A DNA stretch of 43,257 nt from Pseudomonas oryzagri (GTDB lineage: Bacteria; Pseudomonadota; Gammaproteobacteria; Pseudomonadales; Pseudomonadaceae). The translations under genes and the position numbers were made by a program. Under the pieces are notes generated by a model, which was not told the DNA's origin, made no database searches, and saw only the letters and a program-made list of their open reading frames with translations. This document shows positions 26,059-34,180 of this stretch, one piece after another. Numbering within the stretch: the stretch's first letter is position 1; every line of letters starts with the position of its first letter. Location: NCBI RefSeq assembly GCF_020831405.1, contig NZ_JAJHPU010000004.1, positions 1-43,257 on the forward strand, in the 5' to 3' direction.

Positions 26059-27225
26059 ATGCAACTGAACTACACCCCGGCCCAGCAGGCCTTGCGCGCC
26101 GAAGCGCGCGCCTGGCTGGCCGCCAACGTGCCGGCCACGCCGCTGGCGTCCTTCGATACCGCGGAAGGCTTCCAGCAACACCGCGCCTGGGAGGCCCGGC
26201 TCAACGAGGGCCGCTGGGGCATGGTGACCTGGCCGACCGAGCTGGGCGGGCGCGGCTGCGACCTGATCGAGTGGCTGATCTTCGAGGAGGAGTACTACCG
26301 GGCCGGCGCCCCGGCGCGGGTCAACCAGAACGGCATCTTCCTGCTCGGCCCGACCCTGATGGAGTTCGGCACCGCCGAGCAGCAGGCGCGCTTCCTGCCG
26401 CGCATGGCCACCGGCCAGGACATCTGGGCGCAGGGCTGGTCGGAGCCGGGCGCCGGTTCGGACATGGCGGCGATCCGCTCCACGGCCAGGCGCGACGGCG
26501 ACCACTACGTGCTCAACGGCCAGAAGATCTGGTCGACCCGCGCGGTGTGGGCCGACTGGCTGTTCGGCATCTTCCGCAGCGATCCGCACTCCAGTCGCCA
26601 CCATGGCCTGACCTTCATCCTCCTGCCGCTGGACAGCCCCGGCGTCACCGTGCGGCCGATCCGCCAGCTCAACGGCCTGGCGGGCTTCGCCGAGATCTTC
26701 TTCGACGATGTGAAGGTGCCGGCGGAGAACGTGCTCGGCGGCGAGGGCATGGGCTGGCAGGTGGCGATGTCCACCGCCGGCTTCGAGCGCGGGCTGCTGC
26801 TGCGCTCGCCGGCGCGCTTCCAGGAAACCGCGCGGCGCCTGGTGCAGCTGTACCTGGCCAACCGCGAGCAGGCCGACCGCGACCCGGCCATCGGCGAGGC
26901 GGTGATGCGCGCCTGGCTGGACGCCGAGGCCTACACCCTGAGCACCTACATGACCGCCTCGCGGCTGGTGCAGGGCGGCAAGATCGGCCCCGAGTCGTCG
27001 ACCAACAAGATCTTCTGGTCGGAACTCGACCAGCGCATGCACGAGACCGCCCTGAGCATCCTCGGCGAGCGTGCCGAGCTGCTGCCGGAGGCGCCGGACG
27101 CCGGCGAGGTCGGCCAGTGGCTGGACGGCTTCCTGTTCGCCCAGGCCGGGCCGATCTACGCCGGCACCAACGAGATTCAACGCAACATCATCGCCGAGCG
27201 CATGCTCGGCATGCCGCGCGCCTGA
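26059..27225 (+). CDS. Acyl-CoA dehydrogenase, large subunit of pair 1
   Basis: A 388-aa acyl-CoA dehydrogenase predicted to desaturate a CoA thioester at C2-C3 with FAD. It retains the flavin-contacting motif WSEPGAGSD (~131-139) and the C-terminal IYAGTNEIQRNIIAERMLG. The residue before GT, Glu in medium-chain enzymes (YEGT), is Ala, so the catalytic base must lie elsewhere, as in many steroid-type enzymes. It is followed after 12 bp by a second, complementary dehydrogenase gene; such pairs form heterotetramers that act on steroid side chains or rings in actinobacteria and proteobacteria. The first gene after the operator at 25851-25868; no strong ribosome site other than GGC/AGG near 26050. 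Confidence 0.9.
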   Translation: MQLNYTPAQQALRAEARAWLAANVPATPLASFDTAEGFQQHRAWEARLNEGRWGMVTWPTELGGRGCDLIEWLIFEEEYYRAGAPARVNQNGIFLLGPTLMEFGTAEQQARFLPRMATGQDIWAQGWSEPGAGSDMAAIRSTARRDGDHYVLNGQKIWSTRAVWADWLFGIFRSDPHSSRHHGLTFILLPLDSPGVTVRPIRQLNGLAGFAEIFFDDVKVPAENVLGGEGMGWQVAMSTAGFERGLLLRSPARFQETARRLVQLYLANREQADRDPAIGEAVMRAWLDAEAYTLSTYMTASRLVQGGKIGPESSTNKIFWSELDQRMHETALSILGERAELLPEAPDAGEVGQWLDGFLFAQAGPIYAGTNEIQRNIIAERMLGMPRA

Positions 27226-27237
27226 GGAGCAGCGACC

Positions 27238-28305
27238 ATGGACTTCACCTTCAGCAACGACCAACTGCTGTTCCATGAAAGCGTCCACCAGTTCTTCACC
27301 AACGAGGTGACGCCCGAGCTGATCCGCGAGCTGTGGGACAGCCCGAGCGGCCGCAGCGACGCACTCTGGGCGCAGCTGGTCGAGCTCGGCCTGCCGGCCC
27401 TGAGCGTGCCGCAAGGCCATGGCGGACTGGGCATGAACGAACTGGACTGCGTGCTGATCGCCCAGGAATGCGGCTACGCCGGCCTGCCCGAACCGCTGGT
27501 GGATACCGTGCTGGTCGGCGTGCCGCTGCTGGCGGCGCTCGACGATGACCGGGCCCAGCTCAAGGACACCTGGCTGCCCCGGGTGGCGGCGGGCACGGCG
27601 CGCCTGGCGGTGGGGCAGCCGGGGCGTGCGCTGGTGGCCGACGCGCATGTCGCCGACCTGTTGCTGCTGGCGCATGGCGACGAGGTGCACGCCGTGCCGC
27701 GCGCCGCGGTGACGCTGACCGCCAACGCCTCGCTCGACCCCAGCCGCCGGCTGTTCCGGGTCGACTGGACGCCCGGCGCCGCCACCCGCGTGGCCGCCGG
27801 CGCGCAGGGCAGGGCGCTGTGGGCCGCCAGCCTGAACCGCGGCAAGCTGGGCACCGCCGCCCAACTGCTCGGCCTGGCCCTGCGCATGCTTGATCTCGCG
27901 GTGGACTACAGCTTCGAGCGCAAGCAGTTCGGCAAGCCGATCGGCTCGTTCCAGGCGGTCAAGCATCTGATGGCCAACGTCGCAGTGCAGATCGAGTTCG
28001 CCAAGCCGCCGCTGTATCGCGCCGCTTACACCATCGCCCACGACCAGGCCGCGCAGGACGTGCTGGTTTCCCACGCCCGCCTGGCCTGCGGCGAGGCCGC
28101 GCTGCTGGCGGCCAGGCACGCCATCCAGGCCCACGGCGCGATGGGCTACACGTGGGAAATGGATCTGCAGATTTTCATGAAGCGTGCCTGGGCGCTGGAC
28201 AAGGCCTGGGGCGGACGCGGTGCGGACAAGGCACGGATCCGCGAGGCGCTGTTCGGCGGAAGACTGGCCATCGGCGCCGGCACCACCTTCGCGGCCGCCG
28301 GCTGA
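27238..28305 (+). CDS. Acyl-CoA dehydrogenase, small subunit of pair 1
   Basis: A 355-aa member of the family that lacks the SEPGAGSD motif (the region reads LAVGQPGRALVADAH) but keeps the C-terminal-domain RKQFGKPIGSFQAVKH and HGAMGYTWEMDLQIFMKR. It therefore complements the larger partner encoded just upstream, the arrangement known for heteromeric steroid acyl-CoA dehydrogenases. GGAG lies 8 nt before the ATG. Its substrate would be a CoA ester of a steroid side chain or ring fragment; this is inference. It is followed by a GC-rich palindrome at 28326-28341 and a LuxR gene. Confidence 0.88.
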   Translation: MDFTFSNDQLLFHESVHQFFTNEVTPELIRELWDSPSGRSDALWAQLVELGLPALSVPQGHGGLGMNELDCVLIAQECGYAGLPEPLVDTVLVGVPLLAALDDDRAQLKDTWLPRVAAGTARLAVGQPGRALVADAHVADLLLLAHGDEVHAVPRAAVTLTANASLDPSRRLFRVDWTPGAATRVAAGAQGRALWAASLNRGKLGTAAQLLGLALRMLDLAVDYSFERKQFGKPIGSFQAVKHLMANVAVQIEFAKPPLYRAAYTIAHDQAAQDVLVSHARLACGEAALLAARHAIQAHGAMGYTWEMDLQIFMKRAWALDKAWGGRGADKARIREALFGGRLAIGAGTTFAAAG

Positions 28306-28325
28306 GCGCCGACGCCATATCCCGG

Positions 28326-28341
28326 CCCTCCCCGGGGAGGG
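28326..28341. other. GC-rich perfect palindrome before the second LuxR gene
   Basis: CCCTCCCCGGGGAGGG is a 16-bp perfect palindrome in the 60-bp gap after the small dehydrogenase subunit. It could attenuate transcription into the regulator gene. No T-tract follows, so it is not a standard terminator. Confidence 0.4.
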
Positions 28342-28365
28342 CGTTGCCCGAGAGGAGAGGCTCCC

Positions 28366-29562
28366 ATGCAGGCTGCCGCCGTCCCGAAACACCCGGTCGC
28401 GCCACCGGCCAGCGGCGCCACCGTGCTGCCCGAGCTGATCGGGCTGGTCTATGAAGGCCTCAACGAAGCCCGGCCCTGGGCCGCTCTGGCCGACCGCCTG
28501 CGCCAGGTGCTGGCGGCGATCAACGTCACCGTCACCCTGCTGCACGCCGAGGATCGGCCGACCGATATCCAGGTGATGTCCGTCGATCCGGACGACGGCA
28601 CCGACTGGCTACAGGCGGAGCGGGTCCACCGCGAGCGTTTCGCGCATGTCGAGCTGGTCGACCCCAAGTCGCTGCGCCCGGGCGAGGTGCTGGTGTTCGG
28701 CCCGCAGGACGTCGAGCCGGACTGCGCCGAGTTCATGGCCTTCCTCAATCTCGCCAGCTGCCTGCGCACCTGCTTCGCCGAGCCGGGCGGCATGCGCTGC
28801 TGGATCGACGTGATCCGCGGCCACTGCGAACCGCAGCGGCCGTTCGCGGCCAGTGAGCTGGAGCTGATCGGCGCGCTGTTGCCGCACCTGTCCCGCGCCC
28901 TAGGCCTGTTCGCCCGGCTCAAGCGCCAGGAGGCGGAAAAGTCGATTTACGAAGGCTGCCTGGATCATCTGCTGCTCGGCTGCCTGCTGCTCGACGGCGA
29001 TGGACAGCTGCTGTGCGTCAACCGGGCGGCGCGGGCGATCGTCGACAAGCACCAAGGCATCGAGCTGAGCCATGGCCGCGTGCAACTGCAGGACCGAACG
29101 GCCCAGCGCGCACTGGACAAGGCCATCGGCAATGCCATCGCGGCCAGGACGCAGGAAGGCGGGCGCTACCGTGGCGAACTGGTGCGCCAGCACGCCCAGG
29201 ACGGCGTGCTGCTCGGCATGCTGGCGACGCCGGCGCCGCTGTTCGACTACTACTACCAGGGCCGCCACGTACCGAGCGTGATCATCTACCTCTCGGAGCT
29301 GACCGAGAGCCTGGCCATGCAGCAGGTCTCCGGCGGCTCGGCGGCGGAGCTGATCGCCCAGCTGCTCGACCTGACCCGCCAGGAAGCCCGCCTGGCCGCG
29401 CTGCTGGCCTGCGGCCAGACCATCAGCGAAGCCGCCGGGCAGATGGGCATCGCGGTGACCGCTGCGCGCAACTACTCGAAGAACATCTACGCCAAGCTGG
29501 GCATCAAGGGGCAGACGGACCTGGTGCGGATCCTGTTCAAGAGTTTCGCGTTGTTGCGCTGA
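28366..29562 (+). CDS. LuxR-family transcriptional regulator (second copy)
   Basis: A 398-aa regulator with the same layout as the one at 15718-16881: an N-terminal region beginning LPELIGLVYEGLNEARPWAA, a PAS-like middle part (LLLGCLLLDGDGQLLCVNRA) and a C-terminal LuxR helix-turn-helix (LTRQEARLAALLACGQTISE followed by AAGQMGIAVTAARNYSKNIY, ~340-390). AGGAG lies 8 nt before the ATG. It follows acyl-CoA dehydrogenase pair 1 on the same strand after 60 bp and may be co-transcribed with it. It and its paralogue are the only transcription factors in the window, hence the best candidates to bind the TTAGTCY-N4-RGACGAT sites. Which of the two does so cannot be told from sequence. Confidence 0.87.
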   Translation: MQAAAVPKHPVAPPASGATVLPELIGLVYEGLNEARPWAALADRLRQVLAAINVTVTLLHAEDRPTDIQVMSVDPDDGTDWLQAERVHRERFAHVELVDPKSLRPGEVLVFGPQDVEPDCAEFMAFLNLASCLRTCFAEPGGMRCWIDVIRGHCEPQRPFAASELELIGALLPHLSRALGLFARLKRQEAEKSIYEGCLDHLLLGCLLLDGDGQLLCVNRAARAIVDKHQGIELSHGRVQLQDRTAQRALDKAIGNAIAARTQEGGRYRGELVRQHAQDGVLLGMLATPAPLFDYYYQGRHVPSVIIYLSELTESLAMQQVSGGSAAELIAQLLDLTRQEARLAALLACGQTISEAAGQMGIAVTAARNYSKNIYAKLGIKGQTDLVRILFKSFALLR

Positions 29563-29595
29563 GCGGTGTATCCCGACAGGGCCGCCAATTTCTCC

Positions 29596-29694
29596 TGTAG
29601 GGGCGAATTCATTCGCCAAGGGCCGCAACGCGGCCCCCGGAGGTCGCCCCTGGGCAGGCCGCTGGCCTGCTTGGCGAATAAATTCGCCCCTACA
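29596..29694. repeat. Long palindromic intergenic repeat, copy 8
   Basis: A full-length copy with one change in the right arm (GCGAATAAATTCG). It forms a pair with copy 9 in the 396-bp gap between the LuxR gene and the convergent MFS gene. Confidence 0.95.
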
Positions 29695-29814
29695 AGAGAT
29701 GGTGCAGGCTCGGAAGCCGTGCGTGCGAGGCCCCCGAATCCTTCCGGGGCAAGCGCATGCAGACATTTCCCCACGGCGGATCGAGCGGGCAGGAGAGTCG
29801 GGGCGGGCCTTTGT

Positions 29815-29842
29815 GGTGGACAAGGCTGCGCCGTTGTCCACC
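29815..29842. repeat. Small inverted repeat GGTGGACAA/TTGTCCACC
   Basis: Nine-bp perfect arms separated by 10 bp lie between palindromic repeat copies 8 and 9. The sequence resembles a separate short repeat often seen between Pseudomonas genes. Confidence 0.55.
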
Positions 29843-29865
29843 CTACGGAAAATGCTGCGCTCACC

Positions 29866-29963
29866 TGTAGGGGCGAATCCATTCGCCATGGGCCGCAACG
29901 CGGCCCCCAGAGGTGGCCCGGGGCAGGCCGCGGGCCTGCTTGGCGAATGAATTCGCCCCTACA
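29866..29963. repeat. Long palindromic intergenic repeat, copy 9
   Basis: A full-length copy with one change in the left arm (GCGAATCCATTCG). Its right end supplies the TAG stop codon of the minus-strand MFS gene, so the repeat overlaps the coding region by a few bases. Confidence 0.95.
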
Positions 29964-31266
29964 GCGGATTGACCGGGGGCCGCTGCTGCAGGGTGATCGG
30001 CACGCTGGCCGCGGCCGCCAGGGCGGCGCAGAGCAGCAGGGCAGGGGCGTAGCTGCCGGTGGAGTCGACCAGGTAGCCGACGGCGGCCGGGCCGAAGGCT
30101 GCGCCGAGTCCGCCGAGCAGGTTGCCGATGCCGAGCAGGCTGGCGAAGTTGCGCGGGCCCACGGCCTCCACCAGCAGCAGCGGGGCGAGCTGGTTGACCA
30201 GGTTGAAGGTGCTGCCCCAGCCCAGGGTGAACACCGCGACCGCCGCCAGGCCCCAGGCCGGGTGGCTGGCGAGCAGCAGGCAGAGCACGCCGGCGATGCC
30301 GATGGCGTTGCCGCACAGCAGGAGGGTCCTCGCGCTCAAGCGCTGGCTCAGCGCACCGAACAGGAAATTGCCCGCCAAGGAGGCGGCGCCCACCCCGGCG
30401 TACCAGCTGGCGGCGGTCTGCGCCGAATAGCCGGCCGCGACCAGGCAGGCAACCAGCGAGATGTAGATGCCCACGCCGCTCATGGTCAGCAGCAGCTGCA
30501 TGGCGATCCACAGCCAGTAGCGCGGCATGCGCAGCACCTGGCCGATGGCGTGGCCGGGTAGCGCCTGCGTCGCGTGCGGGCTGGCCGCCGCCGGCGCATC
30601 GGGCAGGCGCGCCAGCCACATCAGCAGGGGCACGCAGACCAGCAGGATCAGGCCGGCGATGGCCTGCATGACGCTGCGCCAGCCGAGTTCGCCGATCAGC
30701 CGGGTGAGCAGGTTGGGGAAGATCACCCCGCCGATGGCGGCCCCGGCGAGCAGGAGGCCGAAGGCCAGGCCCTGCCGGGCGGGGGCCATCCAGCGGGCGG
30801 CCAGGGTCATGGCCGGCACGTAGGTCGAGGCGCCGACGCCGATGCCGGCCAGCGCCAGGGCCAGGGTGAGGCGGTCGATGTCGGGACTGCCGGCGGCGAG
30901 CAGGTAGCCCAGCGCCGCCAGCACGCTGCCGGCGGTCATCACCGGCCGCGGCGCGAGGCGGTCGAGCAGCCAGCCGGCCAGCGGCATGCTCAGGGTCATG
31001 CTGAGCATGAAGGCGGTGGCCATGCGCGCGGCCTGCTCGTGGCTGCAGTGCAGGTCCGTGGCGATCGGCAGGGTGAACAGGCCGAGGGCGCTGATGGTGG
31101 TGCCGAAGATCACGCACAGCACCACCGCCAGGCCAACCACCAGCAGCCAGCCCTGGCGCTGGTCGGGCAGGGCGGCCGCCGCTGCCTGGGGCGCGGGGCG
31201 GCGTTCGGCGGCCTCCGCGAGCGCTGCGCCGTCCAGCGCCACTGCCGTCTGTTGCATACGCGCCAT
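29959..31266 (-). CDS. Major facilitator superfamily transporter
   Basis: A 435-aa inner-membrane protein with about 12 hydrophobic segments, a ~35-residue cytoplasmic N-terminal tail and the MFS loop GWLLDRLAPRPVMTAGS between segments 2 and 3. This is a putative carrier for a pathway substrate or acid; family resemblance is to monocarboxylate/oxalate-formate-type MFS proteins, but the solute is unknown. It is divergent from the FAD oxidoreductase gene at 31474, with an 18-bp perfect palindrome between. The stop codon is part of palindromic repeat copy 9. The start at 31266 has a weak ribosome site; an ATG three codons later is possible. Confidence 0.88.
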   Translation of the reverse strand: MARMQQTAVALDGAALAEAAERRPAPQAAAAALPDQRQGWLLVVGLAVVLCVIFGTTISALGLFTLPIATDLHCSHEQAARMATAFMLSMTLSMPLAGWLLDRLAPRPVMTAGSVLAALGYLLAAGSPDIDRLTLALALAGIGVGASTYVPAMTLAARWMAPARQGLAFGLLLAGAAIGGVIFPNLLTRLIGELGWRSVMQAIAGLILLVCVPLLMWLARLPDAPAAASPHATQALPGHAIGQVLRMPRYWLWIAMQLLLTMSGVGIYISLVACLVAAGYSAQTAASWYAGVGAASLAGNFLFGALSQRLSARTLLLCGNAIGIAGVLCLLLASHPAWGLAAVAVFTLGWGSTFNLVNQLAPLLLVEAVGPRNFASLLGIGNLLGGLGAAFGPAAVGYLVDSTGSYAPALLLCAALAAAASVPITLQQRPPVNPL

Positions 31267-31335
31267 GCTCGATCTCTTCAGGTGATGGGTCGGAAAGTCC
31301 GGCCCGGAGTCTACCCAGCGACCGATCTCCCCCAG

Positions 31336-31353
31336 CAGTACCAGCTGGTACTG
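31336..31353. promoter_or_regulatory. Perfect 18-bp palindrome between divergent genes
   Basis: CAGTACCAGCTGGTACTG is fully self-complementary and lies about 70 bp upstream of the MFS start and 120 bp upstream of the FAD oxidoreductase start. It differs from the TTAGTCY-N4-RGACGAT motif, so it would be a site for another regulator not seen in the window. Confidence 0.5.
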
Positions 31354-31473
31354 GAGCGCCGCTTCGCCTCCTCAATAGGATCGATACCGCTGTGGCAGGC
31401 AGCGGCGGTGGGATTGCGCCGCGCCCTGCGCAGTTCGAAGCGAGGGTTGTGGCGTGAATGCGAGGAGGCGGCA

Positions 31474-32841
31474 GTGAGTGGGCGAGGGTTGCGCAGTGCA
31501 GTGGCGGGGCAGGTTCCCGTCTTTCCGGTAGCCGATGCCTACGAGGCAGGGGTGGTGCCGATTCGCTTCAGCGGCTGGCCGCTGCCAGGGGAAATCCCGG
31601 CCTACCCGGCCCTGGATCGGGACATCGAGGCGGACGTGGTGGTGGTCGGCGCCGGGCTGGCCGGTGCTTCGCTGGCCCTGCGCCTGGCCGAGCAGGGCGT
31701 CGCCGTGGTGGTGCTGGAGGCGGATCAGCCGGGCAGCGGCGCCTCCGGCCGCAACGCGGGGCACGTGCAGCCCTACCTGGGCTCGTTCGAGCCGCTGCGC
31801 GCCCATGCCGACGGCGGGCGACGCTTTACCGACTACTTCATCGAGCACCGCAACGTGGTCTTCAATCTGTGCCGCAAGCATGGGTTGCAGGCCGACGCCG
31901 CCCAGTCCGGCATGGTCGATGCAGCCACCCGCCGGCACGCCGCGCTAGAGACCAAGGTGAAGAAGTGGAAGTCCCTCGGCTATGACGTGGACGTGGTCGG
32001 CGCCGAGCGCCTCAATGAGCTGCTCGGCACCAGCGCCTACAGCTACGGCATCCACTGGCGCGAAGGCGGCCGGGTCAATCCCTTCCTGTTCACCAACGGC
32101 ATGATCGCTGCCGCCGCCCGCCTCGGCGCCCGGGTGCATGGCAACTCCAGCGTGGTGGGCTGCGAGCGCAGCGGCTCGTCGTGGCGCGTGCGCACCGCCG
32201 TCGGCAGCGTGCGCGCCCCGCAGGTGGTGCTGTGCACCAACGGCCACGCCGGCAATGCCTTCTTCCCGGAGCTGGCGCGCACCCAGTTCCCGCTGGTGGC
32301 CTGCGGCCTGGCGACCCGGCCGCTGCCGAAGGCGGCCCTGGAGATCATCAACCCGGCGCGGGTCGCGCTCATGCAGTACCCGGCCGGCCTGTATCCGCTG
32401 GTCGTCGACGGGCGCAACCGCCTGATCACCGCGACCATTCCGGCCTCCGGCCGCGCGCAGAGCGCGGCGGATCATTTCGCCTACTTCCTGCGCTACCTGC
32501 GGCGCACCTACCCGCAGCTGGGCGACACGCTCATCGAGCTGGAGTCCTACTGGACCGGCATGACTGCCAATTCGTCCTCGGTCTACGAGGCGGCCTATCC
32601 GAAGTTGTACCAGGTCGCCGATGGCGTGCTGGCGCTCAACAACTTCGGCTCCTGGGGCAACGTGCTGGGCCCGATGATGGGCGTCAACCTCGCCGAGGCG
32701 CTGGCCGCCGGCCGCCTGGCCGCCTGCCTGCTGCCGCTGGAAACGCCCAAAGCCGTGCAGTTCCCCGGCCTGTTCGAAACCAAGATCCGCCGCGTGCTGA
32801 TCCCGGCGGCGCGCTGGGCCGACAAGTTCCACCTCGTCTGA
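31474..32841 (+). CDS. FAD-dependent oxidoreductase (DAO family)
   Basis: A 455-aa flavoprotein of the D-amino-acid-oxidase-like (DAO) family. The ADP-binding fold reads DVVVVGAGLAGASLALRLAE (~51-70), then GSGASGRNAGHVQPYLG, the region typical of gamma-glutamylputrescine oxidase-like and sarcosine-oxidase-like proteins. Near the C-terminus, ALNNFGSWGNVLGPMMG contacts the flavin in relatives. The start was placed at GTG 31474 because AGGAGG lies 5 nt before it; the long upstream extension of the frame is shadow. Its substrate is likely an amine or hydroxy acid by family, but context suggests a pathway intermediate. It is the first gene of a plus-strand run with the NAD(P)-binding, DUF1329 and DUF1302 genes. 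Confidence 0.82.
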   Translation: MSGRGLRSAVAGQVPVFPVADAYEAGVVPIRFSGWPLPGEIPAYPALDRDIEADVVVVGAGLAGASLALRLAEQGVAVVVLEADQPGSGASGRNAGHVQPYLGSFEPLRAHADGGRRFTDYFIEHRNVVFNLCRKHGLQADAAQSGMVDAATRRHAALETKVKKWKSLGYDVDVVGAERLNELLGTSAYSYGIHWREGGRVNPFLFTNGMIAAAARLGARVHGNSSVVGCERSGSSWRVRTAVGSVRAPQVVLCTNGHAGNAFFPELARTQFPLVACGLATRPLPKAALEIINPARVALMQYPAGLYPLVVDGRNRLITATIPASGRAQSAADHFAYFLRYLRRTYPQLGDTLIELESYWTGMTANSSSVYEAAYPKLYQVADGVLALNNFGSWGNVLGPMMGVNLAEALAAGRLAACLLPLETPKAVQFPGLFETKIRRVLIPAARWADKFHLV

Positions 32842-32906
32842 GCGGGCAGTGCCCGCGCAGCGAATGCCTTGCAGAAGAACAACAACCATAGAAGAAGGAA
32901 GTAAGC

Positions 32907-34097
32907 ATGAAAGTCTTGCTATTGGGATGCGGCAACGTGGGCGCCAACGTGGCGCGGCAGCTGGTCCCGCGCCACCCCGAGCTGGAGTGCGTGGTCGGCG
33001 ACCTCAATCTCGCCGTTGCCGAGAAGCTCGCCGCCGAGCTGGGCCCGCGGGTTCGCGGCGTGCGTGCCGATGTGCTCGATCCCGCCTGTCTGGACGAGCT
33101 GCTCGACGGCGTCGATCTGGTGTTCAACGCGGTGGGGCCGTTCTACCGCAGCGCCGTGCCGGTCATCGAGGCCGCGCTGCGCGCGCGGGTCGACTACATC
33201 GACATCAACGACGACCACGACGTGGCCGAGCAACTGTTCCTCGATCCGTCCTGGCGGCAGCGCGCGCTGGCCGCGGGGATCCGCCTGATCATCGGTTGCG
33301 GCTCGACGCCGGGGCTGACCAACGTGATGGCCCGCCTGCTCGCCGACCGCCTCGACACGGTGCACGAGATCCATCTGGCCACCGCCGTGCCCTTCGTGCC
33401 GGGCCTGCTGTCGCCCGCGGTGGTCGACCACATGATGCACATCACCGCCGGCGAGGTGCTGCAGTTCGTCGACGGCGCGTACCGCAAGATGCCGGGCTGG
33501 GGCGGCCGCCTGGAAGTGCCGTATTCCTTGCCGTTCAAGCCCTATCCGTCGTTCTTCATCGGCCACGGCGAAACCGTCACCCTGCCGTACTTCATCAAGG
33601 GCGTGAAGCAGGTGACCAACCGCATCGGCTTCTTCCCCGAAGCCGGCTCGGAAATCTGGCGCAAGCTGATCGACCTGGGCCTGGGCAGCACCGAGCCGAT
33701 CGAGGGACTGGGCATCTCGCCGCTGAAGTTCCTCACCCGCCACCTGACCAGCGAGGCGGGCCTCAAGAGCATGAGCGTCGACCTTTCCGACGAGCCCTGG
33801 GCGGTGGTCTTCCGCGTGGAGGTGATCGGTGAGCGCGATGGCGCCGAAGTCTGCTCGGTACTGGAGCAGCACCTCGATCTGCCGGTCGAGGAGACCGCGG
33901 ACAGCACCTCCGACCCGACCCCGACCTGCGCGCGCCTGGCCATCGAGGCCTGGCTGGCCGGCCAGGTGACCGGCCAGGGCCTGCTGGCCCCGGAGGTCTG
34001 CCTGGATGCCGAGGCCTACGTTCACGCCTACGCCTGCGAGACCGGCGCCACCTTCATCACCACCGAAACCAAGGTCAAGCGCCACGAGCACGCCTGA
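32907..34097 (+). CDS. Saccharopine dehydrogenase-like NAD(P)-binding protein
   Basis: A 396-aa protein with an N-terminal Rossmann fold (MKVLLLGCGNVGANVARQLV, glycines at 8, 10 and 13) and the saccharopine dehydrogenase/reductase-family pattern VFNAVGPFYRSAVPVIEAAL and YIDINDDHDVAEQL. Such proteins reduce or oxidise imines or keto groups; many have no assigned role. AAGGAAG lies about 6 nt before the ATG. It follows the DAO-family gene after 65 bp and precedes the DUF1329 gene, so the four genes probably form a transcription unit. The pairing of an amine-oxidase-like and an imine-reductase-like protein hints at an amine or amino-acid conjugate, but this is inference. Confidence 0.82.
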   Translation: MKVLLLGCGNVGANVARQLVPRHPELECVVGDLNLAVAEKLAAELGPRVRGVRADVLDPACLDELLDGVDLVFNAVGPFYRSAVPVIEAALRARVDYIDINDDHDVAEQLFLDPSWRQRALAAGIRLIIGCGSTPGLTNVMARLLADRLDTVHEIHLATAVPFVPGLLSPAVVDHMMHITAGEVLQFVDGAYRKMPGWGGRLEVPYSLPFKPYPSFFIGHGETVTLPYFIKGVKQVTNRIGFFPEAGSEIWRKLIDLGLGSTEPIEGLGISPLKFLTRHLTSEAGLKSMSVDLSDEPWAVVFRVEVIGERDGAEVCSVLEQHLDLPVEETADSTSDPTPTCARLAIEAWLAGQVTGQGLLAPEVCLDAEAYVHAYACETGATFITTETKVKRHEHA

Positions 34098-34129
34098 TCG
34101 GCGCGCCACCGCGAACGATCACCAACGGA

Positions 34130-34149
34130 CCGCTCCCCGTCGGGAGCGG
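34130..34149 (+). terminator. Intercistronic hairpin
   Basis: CCGCTCCC-CGTC-GGGAGCGG lies in the 83-bp gap before the DUF1329 gene. No T-tract follows, so it may reduce read-through or protect mRNA ends rather than stop transcription. Confidence 0.45.
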
Positions 34150-34180
34150 CCTGGGGCACAACAAGAACAAGAGGCAAGCC

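Noticed and set aside
25792-28545. 917-codon minus-strand open frame
   Set aside because: Opposite two clear acyl-CoA dehydrogenase genes; composition is that of an antisense shadow.
30574-31473. Upstream part of the plus-strand frame leading into the FAD oxidoreductase
   Set aside because: Opposite the MFS gene and low-complexity; the GTG at 31474 with AGGAGG is the better start.
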